This document shows, piece by piece, positions 23,501 through 37,204 of a stretch of 64,000 bases of DNA (positions within the stretch are counted from its first letter, which is position 1; each line of letters opens with the position of its first letter). The notes beneath the pieces were generated by a model, which did not search any database, was not told where the DNA came from, and was given only the letters and a program-made list of their open reading frames with translations. The stretch lies in assembly GCA_035582835.1 (NCBI GenBank), contig JAYKAV010002972.1, forward strand, positions 507,010 to 571,009, written 5' to 3'. Source of the stretch: Phoebastria nigripes. Lineage: Eukaryota > Chordata > Aves > Procellariiformes > Diomedeidae. The position numbers and the translations under genes are program-made.

Positions 23501-26500
23501 AGGAATGCAAGGGGATCCCCTGGGCCATCAAACACCTTCCCCACTGTTCCAGGCAACTACTTATTTTTACTTTTAACTTAGAGAGGTCCACAAAACATCC
23601 ACTCCCTGCATTCCACCAGTCTTAAAATACTCAGTGGAACTCATGATCTGTGCACTATGCATTCACATCCTCCGTGTGTGTGCTTCTATCATAAATAACC
23701 TAGTGGTGAGGAAAACTGAAAATGATCTCATATCATTTGCTAGGTGACAGGGAATAATTCAAGCTTCCTAAAGTTTCAGTGTTACCAGAAATGTAAATCT
23801 TATTGTGTACTCCCCATCTGTGATGCCTTGTCCAAAAACAGATGAAGTGCGGGGCCAGTGATCCTTGTGGCTATGACTAGTGTTCATGTGGCTAACTTTA
23901 CCTCAAAACACAGGGAAAAATGGAAGCAGAACATATCTGCAGTGACAGCATGGTTCGTGGTCTGCTCGATGGCAGAGNATGCTGCTACCAACTTCTGACT
24001 CTCAGTGAAGCCTTTGACAAGCTATAGTACCTGAGCAGCCAAGGTGTTTGTAAGCAGACGAGATCCCTCACCTCAGCATGTCTTATTTAGTGAAAAATGT
24101 TTAAAAGAATCCTACACAGAATGAGAATATTTTAATCAAGAGTCCTGTTCTTTTCTCCTCCTTTCCCTTGCCTAATAATGGCAAATGTTATTTTATTTTG
24201 CTTTATGTCTTGTGTTCAGCATTTGGCTTCAACACTGTGATTCCAGTTTATATTGAAGACTGATGTTCTTGTCCATTGATACCTAATACAGCAAAGAGCA
24301 AAGACTCTTTGTGCTGTAAAATCCATTCCCCTGCAGAACCCAGGGAGGTAGAGGCCTGAAATCTGCTGAACTACTTCAGACTATCAGCAATTAATATCTA
24401 GACAAGAGTTTATACATTCTCACACACAGTATTTATGTGCATAGATTTACATAAGTGTATACATAATAACTCCCTTAAATTATGGGTTATAAATGTAGGT
24501 AGACAGCAATATTCATTTGTGTCCTATAAAGTTTGGCTATATTTATGGTTCTTAACTTTTATTACAATAATCTGGGCACAGGCAGTTTAATGATAGATAT
24601 TCTGGATACATGAAAATGTTTACCTTAGTTTTACTACAGACATTAAAAAATGATATTGATACATCTCTGCTGGAATCACTTTATAATTTTAAGGCACAAA
24701 TAAATGAAATTTCCAGAAATATCTGTAGCACTAAACTAAGAACTTCAGTTTCCCACAGCACTATAGAAAAGTTAACTACTAGTACAAACTCTAACACCTT
24801 TTCTTCCCAATCTTGAAATTCTATATATACCCATTAATCTTTAAGTGCCTCCAGACATACCTATAATTCTCAGCATTATAATGAAGGTGTAACTCTGCAT
24901 ATTGGGAGATGGTCCTGCCAAAATATGTGCAGTCCTAGAAAATTTGGATTCTTCCCGTGCTGATGGAACTGATTGCTTGAATACATGTCGAAGAGTGAAT
25001 TGAAATACCTAAATAAAATTGTTGCCGAAGACTCCCTTCCAATAATTATTAAAATGAGAAACATGCATAAAAATCTCAGATTGAAACTGACACGTGTTCA
25101 GTATACCTGTATATATTTTTACATATGCACATACATGTATGTATATATAAAATAAGGATGAGTTCATTCAATTATAAAAACCCTGTTTTAGAAGCAGCAG
25201 TGGAAAGATCTGAAGTTCACTAAACTATATAATGAAATATCAGGTACTCAAATTAGCTTGCAGAAAAGACTATGAAACCTAATAAGACAGAAGTGCCTTG
25301 GTTTATCTGAAATGGTATAGTTCAAGGTATATATCCTTTTATGGCTTTAATAATTGTATAGAAAGATAAGACCTTTTTTATAGGAAATATGAGAGCAGCC
25401 AAAGCATATAAAGACAATTCTGGTCCCTCTTTTCATTAAATTCCTCTGGGGATTTTGAAAGGGAGCAGTCACAGGTTTCCTTTAAGTAAATGTGTGCTAA
25501 TACAATCTCCTTCATCCCCAGTTGTTGGATTGAGATTCAGGATATAATTATGGGGATCAATTCTTTGCCCCAGTTTACTTCTTGAATGCTACAGCCTCTG
25601 AGTGAGAAATGTAAAACTGCAGGTTTCTCTAGAGAGCTCATATTCTGGGAATAAGTATTATCATTTCCATTAGCTGCTAAAGGAATAACCTTACTGGATT
25701 TGCAATGATGAGGTGTAGAATCAGGTTGTTCTGTACTTAACACTGAGCACAAACTCAGTAGTAGTGACAAGAAAATTAGGTTGAAAATCTCTTCTTTAAT
25801 TCTGTAGAATAAAAACTGGTCCAAACATGTTTAAATTTAGGGAAAATCTGAAAATTTAAATCTTTTGGAGATATTCCTGCACTTAAGTCACTGTAAAGAG
25901 GAGACAAATGAAAAGGAATGCTGGAAAAGTCTCCCTCCTAAAGCTTTGCTTTAGGAGCAGCATTTTTCCCCTGTTGTTTTTTTTTTTTTCCAGGACCTGG
26001 CAAGAATATTCCCTCCTACTTCAGTTTATCATAATCACAGCTCTTCCTGGAAGTCGATGTTACTGCGAGGCATTCCTTTATAAGTTATGAAATCATGAGC
26101 TAAAGTGGGGAAGTTTCAGCCTTCAATTTCATATCTGCTAACTCATTGTCAGTAGTTTCTCTTTCCCTGGCTGATGCACAGTTCCTATTGCTGTTGTTAG
26201 TAAAGATAGGACAAGTAAATTCATAGATGAACAACTGATTATGTATGTGCATAAGCACACAGGCAGAACAACAGATGTAGCAAATGATAGATAGAGGAAG
26301 AGAGGCATGTATTAGAAATGGATTGCTAGACAAAGAGATAGGCAGTTTGTATGTGGCAATTTGAAAATATATCTAGTTTTACAAGGGAAAACAGAAGCCA
26401 CCAGACATGTATTCACAAATGTTATGCTTAATAACCAAGTTAAAAAAAATTAGANGCAAATGGTTTAAGATTCATCCATGCTCAATACAGATTCAAAGAA

Positions 26501-28265
26501 TTATACTAAAAGTGAAGTGGAATGGTTTTAATTATTTTCTAATAGTAAGAAACTGTTTGGATGTATCCTTTGGACAATCTAAATATGAATATCTTCCCAG
26601 TGATCAGTGAACTAAGCTCCCAGGAGTANTGGCACCCGTGGCTGCTCCTGCATTCCCAGCGAGGCGGCTGGGTAGCTGTCAGACTTGCTCTCTCACTGAT
26701 TAAGTTGCTACATTTGTTTGCAAATTTCCACAGAGTGTCCCTGTGCCCGAAGTGATAACGATCACAGTCATTTCCGATTTGTAATCCAGGAACATGTACT
26801 GGCCCTTGCCCTGACTGAGCTTCACAGTTCACAAATATAAAGTGACAGTCCTTTTGGCATGATTAATGTAGTGAAAACACAGAGCAATGAGTCAAAGATG
26901 AGACCAGTTATTTCAAGTCTGTCCTTCACTCAGATCTTGTATGAATTCTTAGCATTTATCATTGGTTTTGCTTTCTCGATCTTCCTTCTACAATGCTTTT
27001 AATTTTACAATAAATCCCAAGTAGNTCATGTATAACAATAAGACTAATGTTTTCTTGCCAAGTAAAACCNCATTCAGAAGGGTGGTTTTGTAATAACTCA
27101 GAAGCATTTACAATGTAATCAAAAATACATTGAATAAACCAACATATCAGAATAACAGGACTATTAAATAAAAGAAAAATATCCCAGGCTTTTAAAACAT
27201 ACTGTAACTCTTCAGAATCAGAGATGACCAGGGCTCGAAATCAAATACAGATATTCCTAAACTTTCAAGTATTCAGATTCAGGATTTTAGTTCAATCTCA
27301 TTTTCATAACGATAGCCATGTGGTACTGTTCTTCTCCCTCAGGGGTAACGAAAAATATCTGTTGTACTGACTTTGTAGTTGCTGTACATAAATGCAGACT
27401 TTCAGGTCATTAGTTTAACCACATGTGCAGAACATATAGGAATTAGGGTAACATTTCTCATTACTACAGCTATTTGATCGAAAGAAGTATTGACATCAAT
27501 AATGGTCATATCTATCACACTTTGTACCACAATAGTAGAGAACAAAGTGTTCATGAATCCTTAGGAAAGTCTGGCAGCTGTTTTGCTGAGATGTAGGTCT
27601 CAATCACATTAATAGTTATNGATTCTGCCCATTAGCTGGCAATAACATTCTTGCCCTGTAGTCAGAACATTATAGCATGGCAATTTCTTCAGTACTAAGA
27701 ACAGATGAAAAATCTTGTCAGGCACTAAAAGAATGCTGTGACTGTGACTCTAATCATGCTCATATTTGTTGCTCCCAGAGGACCCAAGGAAACTGTATCA
27801 GTTACTGCAAAGCACATCTGAACCCCAGCCCTACCTGCAAATCCCTGTGCCCAGAGCACAGAAAACCTAAATATAAGCCATGCAAAAGTCAGGAATAAAT
27901 GTTCCGGGACAGGTGTTCTCTTTTTCAGGACACAAGTTTTCCATCCCTGGTCTTGATGCTGATGGAAACAGCGTTAACCCTATGCCATGCCTGAAGTCTG
28001 AGCAGGTTGGGGGTAGACCAGAGTACTAGAGCCAACAGAGCCATACAGGAGACCTGTGGGGTAACAGGCCAGGNAACCCCTGATTCCCCACTGCATCCCT
28101 GTCTCGTCTGGATCCAATTCTATTCAGGTAATGCTGTGGTTTCATTTCCATGAGGTCAAATAATGTGGGGTTAGGACACATATGGATTTATCTGTGGAAA
28201 AAAACCCATATGATCCTCTACTGGGATGACACAGGAAGGTTGAATAGAGTCTAGGATCCTGACAT

Positions 28266-28320
28266 ATTAAAGTCAATGGAGGTTTTGCAGTTAACCTCAA
28301 TTTGGCCAGGATTTCACACC
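28266..28320. repeat. Relic of old amniote repeat, second copy
   Basis: TTAAAGTCAATGGAGGTTTT, then GCAGTTAACCTCAATTTGG and CCAGGATTTCACACC share order and spacing with the 17-kb copy (AAATCAATGG ... GGCCAAGATTTCACC). This supports a common repeat origin. Confidence 0.5.
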
Positions 28321-28988
28321 TGAGACTTNACTTTTCTTTTTGACTTTCAGCTCCAGAAGAGGTAAAAATATATTCCCAAAGCCAACAGAAACGCTATTAT
28401 TTTATTATTAATTAGCTGCCTGCAATTCTAATCTGCTTTGAAACCAAACGTTGGCGTTTGTCACCTTGCTGTAAACCTATTAACATGCTATCCACGATTA
28501 TTTTCTTGTGAAAAGTATGCTGTTAACATTAGTGCAAGCATGCACGTAGGGATTATTAATCATTATTAAATTTGGACTGAACTGCTAGCTGCTAGACATG
28601 AAAAGAAAGCTAAAACACAAGTGCTTCTGTTCCACTTGAAATGAATTACCATGCTACCACAAATTCCCAGCAGGAAAAGGGAAGGGGAGACGTAAATTTC
28701 TGCACAATGTGTAGAATGTTTAATGGATTTCTGTGTGATAACAGTGGAAGTAGTGGCACTGTTCATTTTGTCAGCATGATGGCAAAGAAGCAGGAAAACA
28801 GGACTTCATTCCTTTCTTTGCAAGTGGACTGCAAGGCCATCACAAAGGTGTTTTCTTTAAAAAGGAAGAATACAGGAAGGATTATGTAAAATGAGCAAAA
28901 GCTGCAGAGTTCCAGTTGAGAACTGAACTTCCTGAAAGGTCGGCGTGTTGGGGGTTTGTTTGAAGCTTATCTTTTTGTCTCCCTGCAG

Positions 28989-29215
28989 TTCCAGCAGCAG
29001 ATCTTTCACAGCTGGGCAGCAGCAATAGCTCTGCTTTCACGGAACCCCAAAGGAGAGGACATTCCAAGCAGACCTGCAGTCCGGTGCTGCCACATGAGAG
29101 AAGGTCATGACATGAAAGCGTCCTCTTCATCATCATCCACAAACCTGTGGCACGTGGGACTAGAGGCNCAGCTGGAACACTGCAATAGCTTGGCTGATCT
29201 GAATGACTTTTCCAG
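28989..29215 (+). other. Candidate unannotated exon (open, spliced-looking)
   Basis: A 227-nt segment is preceded by a strong acceptor (CTTTTTGTCTCCCTGCAG) and followed by CAG|GTAGGA. One frame is open throughout and starts exactly at the first base (FQQQIFHSWAAAIALLSRN, ending CNSLADLNDFS); the stop codon is formed only inside the donor. It is richer in GC than its surroundings and has a run of serines from a TCATCATCATCC repeat, with one N in the sequence. I do not recognise the peptide, and no partner exon on the plus strand was found. It lies antisense to ANGPT1 intron 1. It could be an exon of an unknown nested transcript, a lncRNA exon or coincidence. Chance is the most likely single explanation. 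Confidence 0.2.
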
Positions 29216-32200
29216 GTAGGACTTCTTCTACTTGCCAAAGAAAACTAGATAACAAATCTCAAACGTACTACAAAACTCTGCTGTAGTTGAAGGTTCCTTA
29301 TCCAAACCGACAGCTGAGTGTCTAGAAAATGTGATTCTCCCTCCTCTCCTTGACGCTCTTGTAAACATCTGTGTTAAGTCTCAGTTACTGCAAGGTTCCC
29401 TTTTATCTGGGATGGTTGCACAGCTTTTCATTGACATGCGGNCGAACCAGCCTGCTTTCACGAGTGAAAGCAGATTTTTGTGAGAAGTAGAAAGAAATTC
29501 CTCTAGCTCTACTACCAAAATTCCCTACAGATTTCTTTTTGGACATTACAAAAATGTAAGAGAAAAGTAGTCTAGCTTTTTTCCCTTGTCCCAGCTCCCA
29601 GAAACTCAGTGCAGATCAGGGATTCACCCAGCCCTACTTGAATGCAATGCATTCATAATCCTGCTTCTATTTTTGTAAGGCAGAAGGGATATGGACTCTG
29701 CATCGCTGGTGGTTGGAGCTGATTATTCTTGAGACAGCTCAATACAAAGGTTTAGTCTATTCCTCACTTTCCTAGTGGTGACAGTGTACTTGTGTATGTG
29801 ACAGTCGATTCTGTAGTATGTAAGAAGTAGCTTCTGTTCCCATCCTGCCAGAAAAGATTGTGTTCAACAGATGAGTCAGTGAATTTATCAGGNAAAAAGG
29901 AAGCTGACACTGATAACTCATCTGCTGCTAAAATTAAGAGTGTGTGTCCCTGTTTAATAGCCACAACTATAAAGCACATTGAAATACAAGGAGCAGTTAA
30001 AAAACAAGTGACATTTGAACTTACGGCTTCCTGGCTTCCGTGAACTTTCCACAAGGCTGCTAGCTTGTCTGACAAGAAGTCTCTGATACACCTGTGAAAG
30101 AATAAACTAAAACATGGGCTGTCCCAGTAATTTTCCTTCATGTGGCAGCTCTAATTTCCTTTTGTAAATATAAGGTAAACACTGCCTTTCTGAAGGTAAG
30201 CTCTGTGTAAACTTCCAAAATCACCAAGCGGCAATTATATGTCACATAAANGTTGACAGAAAAAAGGTTTCCTACCATTTGTTTCTTACTCCAGTGCTGG
30301 TTTGTATTGGTTAGTAAACAAATATCCTCATAAACATGAACGGAACTCTTCTATGNGTGATTCAAACATGATGCCAGCCCCCTTTGCCCTCTTATTACCA
30401 AGATGCTTCAGACAAACCATTAGTGACATTTAAAAGAATGAAGTGACAATCACAAATGTGAAGAACGGCTCAGTGGTGGATGTGTTTCATCACTATGTTT
30501 AAGAAAGGCAGAGGGTCTTGGCACAGACCGCACTGCAGATCAGCTGANCCAGCACAAAGAGTGCTCAAATCCTTTACTGCAATGGATCTTCATAATCCCC
30601 ATCTTTTAACACGTGGTTCGCAGAGCCAGAGTGGTAAGAAGGTTTTTTAATATAAAAAATTAACTCGGAACTGGCTTTCNGAGTCCTGAAATGTTAATCA
30701 GATTGGTATTTAATTTTATTTCTTTTATACTTAAAGCCTATTCTACTCTTGCATGAACCNTAAAGCTTTTATTGAGAAGAGTGAGATGAATGCTAAAAAC
30801 AAAATATACAGTATCTAATTAGCTCTGGTGGATTTAATAGTTGGAGGGATATACTTTAGGAAATAATCCTGAATTTTCAANGAAGGAAATAGATGATCGA
30901 ATCTGTAATTCCTAGGATACTGTGAATAGCTGCCCTTTGGTACATCAGCAAAATGATTGCTTAATAATAGAGTGACTTTTAATTGCTGTAAATATCCTTC
31001 CAGAATAATTTTATGTAAAATAAAATATAAACACAAAAAGACTGGTTTATTGTCTCTTACTTGGTTGATTTAAATTGATTTTAAACAGTTACAGGTTATT
31101 TAAAAATAAAACAGTACGGTTTCTGCACAGAAAATTGTGTGAGAGAAATACATTGGAATTCAAAGTGCAGGCCAGTCTTTCTGCTAGAAATAGTTTATCT
31201 CACTTAAAAAGAAAAGAACGTGTAACAGAACATCAGAATTGCTGAAAAAANGTGACAGCTATACTTCACTATATTTATGTTAACTTCCAAAATCAGATTA
31301 AATTAGTTATTTCAACTGTCCCCCTAATTTTGTTTAAAACTGCATTTGCTTCTCAAATTTAGTGAAACTTTGATACCATTAAAGGACAAGTTAGTTAGCT
31401 CATTAAATTAAATTTAAATTCATACAGTTTTTCCAACATAAATAAATAATCCAAATATTTTCATCCAGACAAATTGAATGTGATGTTCAGTTAAGGGAAC
31501 AGAACATTCTGTAAGAATTTAAATCCACACAGTGACTTGAAATATTTTTATAAGACAATGCCAACTTAAAGTCAACCTTATATTTAGCCCTTTTTTACCT
31601 TGCTTACACTTTTTCCAAGTAATACCAACAGTGATATGTAAATGAGTCCTGAGAGAAAGAAGGTCTTTCTGGTCATTTTGTTTGTTTTTCATAGTTAATG
31701 ACATTTTGTCTCTGTTCAATTTCTACTCACTTAACTGTGCCCAGGAAGGGCCATAAATAAAGCCAAGATGACAACGTCAGTCTACATGTAAGCCCAACAC
31801 TTGCCATATCCAGTCAACTTGCAGACAAAGACACAAATTAATATAATTTATGATGGCTGTTCTTTGAAAAAGAGGCAGGACTTCTCAGTCCCAACCTTTG
31901 TATGCATGTATAGACCAATATTAGCGACTGCGTATATGTGTGTACATTTGTACATGGCTGAAATTGTGAGCATCTGTTATTATACAGTCTCCTCCCATGG
32001 AGATCTCAGTACAGGATCAGGACGTAGGAACTGAACCAAAGCCAGCAAATTATTTCATTAAAGCCCTCTGAAATCTAGTAAATGAAAATGCCTTTGACTG
32101 TTACTGACCTGAGCTGTGTTTTACAAGTGAGCTGTTTGTGATTGGATCTCCAGACCATTAATAATTTTCTGAGTCATGCAGTTAAATCATAGGCGTCTTT

Positions 32201-35200
32201 CTTCTTTTTCCTTCTTAGTTAATGGCATAAAAGATCTAATCATGATCTCATTAAAGACAATGCCTCAAGCACGGTTTTTGTTGTTGTGGTGGNTTTTTTT
32301 CCTGTTGGTGATCTCCCCTTTTACAAGGTAGTTAATAGATCTTTTTTGACTGTAGGAATCCACGTCAATTATCTCTTCAAAGAGACCCTCAACTTACTTA
32401 AAATCAGCTCCTCAAAGATTTATATTTTCTTGAAAAATCTTAGCATCTGTTTAGAAAGAAGCCTTATTTTGGCTGAATTTCCACTGCCAGGTTTTTACTG
32501 GACTTGTTTCTGCCACTGCAAGTCAGTACTAGCTTTGTTAGCTTCAGCCACAGAAATGTTGTACCACCATGGGTACACAGAATTAAGCACACTGGACACA
32601 GTACTGCAAAGGGCTGGACATTCAGCAAAGCCTGAGGCCAGCACAGGCCTCATTTCAAACATGGAGTGTTTCCACGATCGCTGGGATGATTCACAGGCAC
32701 ACACACATATGTACATAATCTAGGGGATGAGGAGCAGAGTGTTCAGAAGTTCGATGGATCCAACCTCTGGGCTTCATCCTACATGTCCCCTTCAATTCAA
32801 AATTGTCCTCAGCGTGTTTAGTACTCTGTAACTTTTCCCTCCTCACATCTTCAGCTTTTTTCCAGTTTCATTATTCACTTGGAAAACGGAAAGTTAAAGT
32901 TTAAAGCCTTGCTTTGATCTGAGATGTGATAACATAAACAACAGATGCAAATACTTCTTTGGTGACCATTAATCTGTCTGTAAATCTCCTGTTGAATCAG
33001 AGCTAAAAATAATTACATTCTGTGTTATTTGGCATAATTCATCTCTTCACTTTTATACTCTGGGAAAACAGAAAAATATTGCTAACTTTAAGGAATTTGT
33101 GATTTTAAGATGTCTCATAGCTAGTTCATTATATACCTTAGTGCCATGGGGGGTGTGGAGGAGGGGGTCTAAACTCTGTTTTACTGTATTTATAAAGGGT
33201 AGAATTTTGTTCTCTTTGTTTGCTTTTCTCAACATGGAAAAAGTGTGAGTCACTGATAAATTTTCTAGGATTAGCCCACTCAATTCACTTCTTTTACAGG
33301 GATATTCCTTTCGGATTGCGAGATGAGGATACAGCTTAACTGTTGTGTTTTACTATTTCCTTTATCCTGGGCACTAGAACAATTCAGCATTAATACCGTC
33401 ATTTCACTAATACATCCCAATAGGCCATGGCAGGAGCAGTTATATGATTAATGGTTTGAGAGACGATTGTTGAAATCCTAAACTACTATTAAAGTAGCCA
33501 ACCTAAAACCAAAAAAATTTTACTGTTCAGCCAAATGTTGCCAAATGCACACAGATTTAACAGTGCCAAACTAAACTGTATACATAGTGTTGACTATAGA
33601 ACATGCACTTTGCCTTTCTATCGCTTGTATTAGTCAAGTTAGAGAAGGTTCACCATCTTGTTCATAAAAGATACTCCCCTACACTATAAAAGCTATTCAG
33701 TATGCCTCAAGATTGTCTCTCTTATATAAATGAAAAAGCATAGGAACATTTTTAAGAATAATCTTTTAGGATAAGAATCTCAAAAGTGCTAAAGTTTAGA
33801 TCTATAAGGAGTGCTTTGGAGCAAAGATAAATACCTGAATTCCTCATACATTGAAAATGGGTCATTAAGCTCTAAAGAATGTGATTCATAGTCNCAAATA
33901 CAGTGAGCAGAAGTTCACTGAAGCCAACTGGCAGGTGTGCCTCACTGGATTAGGCTGACAATACTCTGTTAGATATTTCCTCCTGGATTAGCCATCAGTT
34001 ACTTAGGTACAGCAAACTGAATTACCTGGTTTTGATTTTCTTTAAAACACCATCACATGAGAGAGTAGAAAACAGGACTTCTACTCCTTCCTCAGTCTGA
34101 GAGGTTTCAGGCCTACAAATTCTCTTCTAAGCAAGAGTTTACTCCATAGAAATACAGACTAGGATGGGTTAAATATGTTCTCTATTCCCCCTGCTGAAGC
34201 AGGACCATTATGCCGTGAAGAGCAAAAGGTTCATCGTGCTAAAGAGAAAGTATTCAAGTAGGATTGTGAGGTGGCAGCCCAGTGATACAGATGTCAGGTG
34301 TCCTAAGGACTTGTCTCTTTTCGCAAGACTGTTTATGAATTTTGCAAGAATCGTTGAATAAATATACAATTTAGCTTCTTCTCCCAGCAATTAAGCAGTT
34401 AAATTATAGAAAGGATGCCACTGTACTTCATGGTGAGTTTAAGATTTCAGGTATGCATTAGGCAGTCTCTGAAGACAGTTTTTGAACATAATCGTGAAAA
34501 CCTACTGGCCTGAGGGTTCTCAGGTTGGGTGATCCCATGCCAAATCCATCACAGTTTTTTAAAATGCTTAAATTTAAGTGCCTCCATACCACCAAAATTC
34601 CACTATAGGCATCAGACTTTTCTGAATCCGTGGCTTAGGGCCATACTGTGTTCCTGTACCTAATTCCCACAGATTTCTTATTTGGGCACAGTTCAAAGTG
34701 GGAAGATATTCAGAAAATTGATCCACAAATTTTCTGCATAAATAAACTTTTGGCTTGAAATGTTGTGATTCCAGGAGTTCTCACACCCCACATACGCAAC
34801 AGTTGCACAGCATTCAACTCTGGCAAGCCTGGCTTCCAAAGAAATCAGAATAGACAGCTACACACACAAACTGGACATCAAGCCTGTGATTTTTTAATTA
34901 GAGACAGAGCTAGCTATCCTTACAAAAAATAAGGATTTAACAGGGTTTGGACCTGATAGGATTTCTTTGAAACTGTCTACCTATTATGCAGATGTCTACA
35001 CACAACAACCTGAGACCAGAAATACTCACCAAAACCACTCAATATTGAGTCATGGACATGTTCAACACTAGAAGAGATCCAGCACCTATTTTTAAGAAAA
35101 TGCTTTTTCTATACAAAAGAGGCATTGAAAGGGATAACAAGACACAGCCAATACAAACAGGTTTCAAATGAACTGCTTTTTATCAGTCATCACCTAAATG

Positions 35201-35804
35201 AAATAGAGCTTCTTGCTTTCCTTTTTCCAAATAATGTGGTTTCTGATGTTGTGTCCACTTGAAAGTGGTATTATTATCAGTTTGTGATTACCTACATGGG
35301 TTATGACTGTGGAAACAAAACTGACAACAGAGTCTAGATTTCACATGTAAAAGATTTCACTATTTTTCAGAGAATCCATTTAGTTCTTTCAAATGTTTGC
35401 TGCTCATTGTGTAAGGGGGCTTTTGTTTCCTGTGATTCAGATAAGGAACATGGGAAATAAAAATATCAAACTATCACATTTCAAGAATGCAATTAAAGCC
35501 TTCACTTTCAGCAGTGACAGCATGATTACTGCTGAATATGCTCATCTAAGCAGGTCTTTAGATCATGGCTGTTATGATTTGGTGATGGAGGACCATGTCC
35601 TCAAGTGATATATAGCATCACTGAGCTCTGTGAATTTGCTGTCAAGGATCAGGGACAGAATTATTAAGTTGGGGAGCTACAGGTTTCAAAAAAGTCCATA
35701 AATGTATCACCACCTCCTTCTAATAAATACATAGTTTTCATAGATGTGGTAATTTATAGATGCCAGATAATCACCTGTCATTAAANCAACTGTGGAAATT
35801 TTCA

Positions 35805-35886
35805 TTCCCCTTTCCCCTCCCTTTCCTTTTCTCCCTTCCCCTTCCCCTTCCTCTTCTCATTCTCTTCTCCTTTTCCCCTTCCCTTC
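35805..35886 (+). repeat. Polypyrimidine tract with minus-strand quadruplex potential
   Basis: Eighty-two bases are C or T with a single purine at 35859. The complementary strand has at least six G-runs of three or more separated mostly by 1-3 bases (GGGGAAGGGGAAGGG and AAAGGGAGGGGAAAGGGG). It is the strongest quadruplex or triplex candidate in the window. Because ANGPT1 is transcribed from the minus strand, the intron RNA would carry the G-rich version. Confidence 0.9.
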
Positions 35887-36405
35887 ATAATATAAATACA
35901 GCAGGGCTAGACATTTCTTCTCCCGTCTTTCCTTCCAGATGAAGATACTCCCAGGACTATCAACTTCTTCCAGCTCTCAAAGCAGTATGTAAACATATCA
36001 GTCGGTCTTTTTTAGTGCAAGCACNATTTGAAAAACCAACAAACAAAGCCACTGGCACAATATTTATTAGGCTGCAGGAAAAAAATATCGAAAATTCAGG
36101 GCTGGCATGATCAAATCAGATCCCTCAGTCTGACACCAACTGAATTGCTGCAAGAATAACTCAGAAATCGGAAATGTGTCATTCATTACCATAGTCTTTA
36201 CTGTCATCATATTTAATGTAAAAGTTTTATCTACTGGCTTCTCAATCTGTTTTTCATTGTGGAATTTATAGTATTCATCTTATTAACTTATTGATTCATT
36301 GCATTTCCTTTATGAAGACGTAATGAAATACAGTAAATTTCTGTCTTCCCTCACCAAAATTTCAGGTTCCCCAGAAGTTTTAAAAGATAAGGGATGCTAT
36401 ACAGT

Positions 36406-36455
36406 GCTGGTACTTAGCCTTTTAGCTGCTACTTAGCTGGTATTTAGCCTTTTAG
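36406..36455 (+). repeat. Two-copy direct repeat, 30-bp period
   Basis: GCTGGTACTTAGCCTTTTAG (36406-36425) recurs as GCTGGTATTTAGCCTTTTAG (36436-36455). A single mismatch indicates a recent local duplication. Confidence 0.9.
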
Positions 36456-37204
36456 GAGATTTAGGAACATTTACAACCCTGCCNTCAGGCTGTGAATGCA
36501 AATGTACTCACTCATCACTTAGTGGGTTTTACCTGCAGCAGATCCTAGAACAGCTCAAGCACTTGGATGAATGTGACATTGGCAGACTTTGGGTTGAGGC
36601 AGTGTGGTTCAACACATGACATTCAAGATATTTTCAACAACTATTTATTTGAAAGAAGGGGAAGGCATTGATAAGCTGATGTGGAGGTTGTTTCTCCTCT
36701 GCTGTTGGCTGACAAGACATCTTGTTAACAAGTTATGATGACAGAATTTACAGGATTAATACAGTTGTGGAGATTGGCACAAAAAATGTGTCCAACCTCA
36801 NTGATTCCAGTACTATTTTGCAGTCTCTCTGATGAAGCTAATTTTACATGGTTTGCATTCCATTATTTACAGCATAGAATTTCCTTTCCTGCCACATTTC
36901 CTTTGTTTTCTTTCCTTCCCATATTCCATTTAAAGCTTTCCTTTTCTCTGTGGCCATCTGACTAATTATGTATCCTACATCTACACGTTTAAGCAAAAGC
37001 ATTTAGCACCATCTTTCAGCACCTCATTATCTCTTTTTACATAGGAATCTCCTGTCCCTGTCTTAGCAAAACCACAATTTATTTCCTTCAAAACCAGCTT
37101 ACTTTAATGTTGTGAAATTGAGACTGAGCCTAATGTACAGTCCTTAAATTTGGGGGAAGGGTGGGAAGAAGTCAAAGATTCAAATACAGCAGAAGAATGA
37201 AACT

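Larger units (their letters stand above)
14137..24000 (-). other. ANGPT1: ANGPT1 intron 1, acceptor-proximal 10 kb
   Basis: This is AT-rich intronic DNA upstream of exon 2 in gene order. Recognisable content is a minus-strand CR1 (19788-20240), short relics of old amniote repeats at 15080-15136 and 17025-17091, a (GTTT)5 run (15569-15588), a 28-bp poly(A) (20567-20594), a T17 run (19270-19286) and a 10-bp hairpin at 18937-18959. A slightly GC-richer patch at 14200-14420 shows no match I recognise. Confidence 0.75.
24001..36000 (-). other. ANGPT1: ANGPT1 intron 1, 24-36 kb
   Basis: This is mostly unremarkable AT-rich intron. It contains a candidate plus-strand exon (28989-29215), an old palindromic-repeat relic (28266-28320), a short cysteine-rich open frame (27677-27898) and a polypyrimidine tract (35805-35886). 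I see nothing I recognise between 29.3 and 35.8 kb. The 145-codon open frame at 32286-32723 lacks any domain or splice context. Confidence 0.7.

Noticed and set aside
30560..30640. Possible further MIR-like fragment (CATAATCCCCATCTTTTAAC).
   Set aside because: Only one short block resembles MIR, and the following GAAACTGAGG landmark is missing.
32286..32723. Longest plus-strand open frame in the central intron (145 codons).
   Set aside because: No recognisable domain, one ambiguous codon, no splice or promoter context, and composition like the flanking intron.
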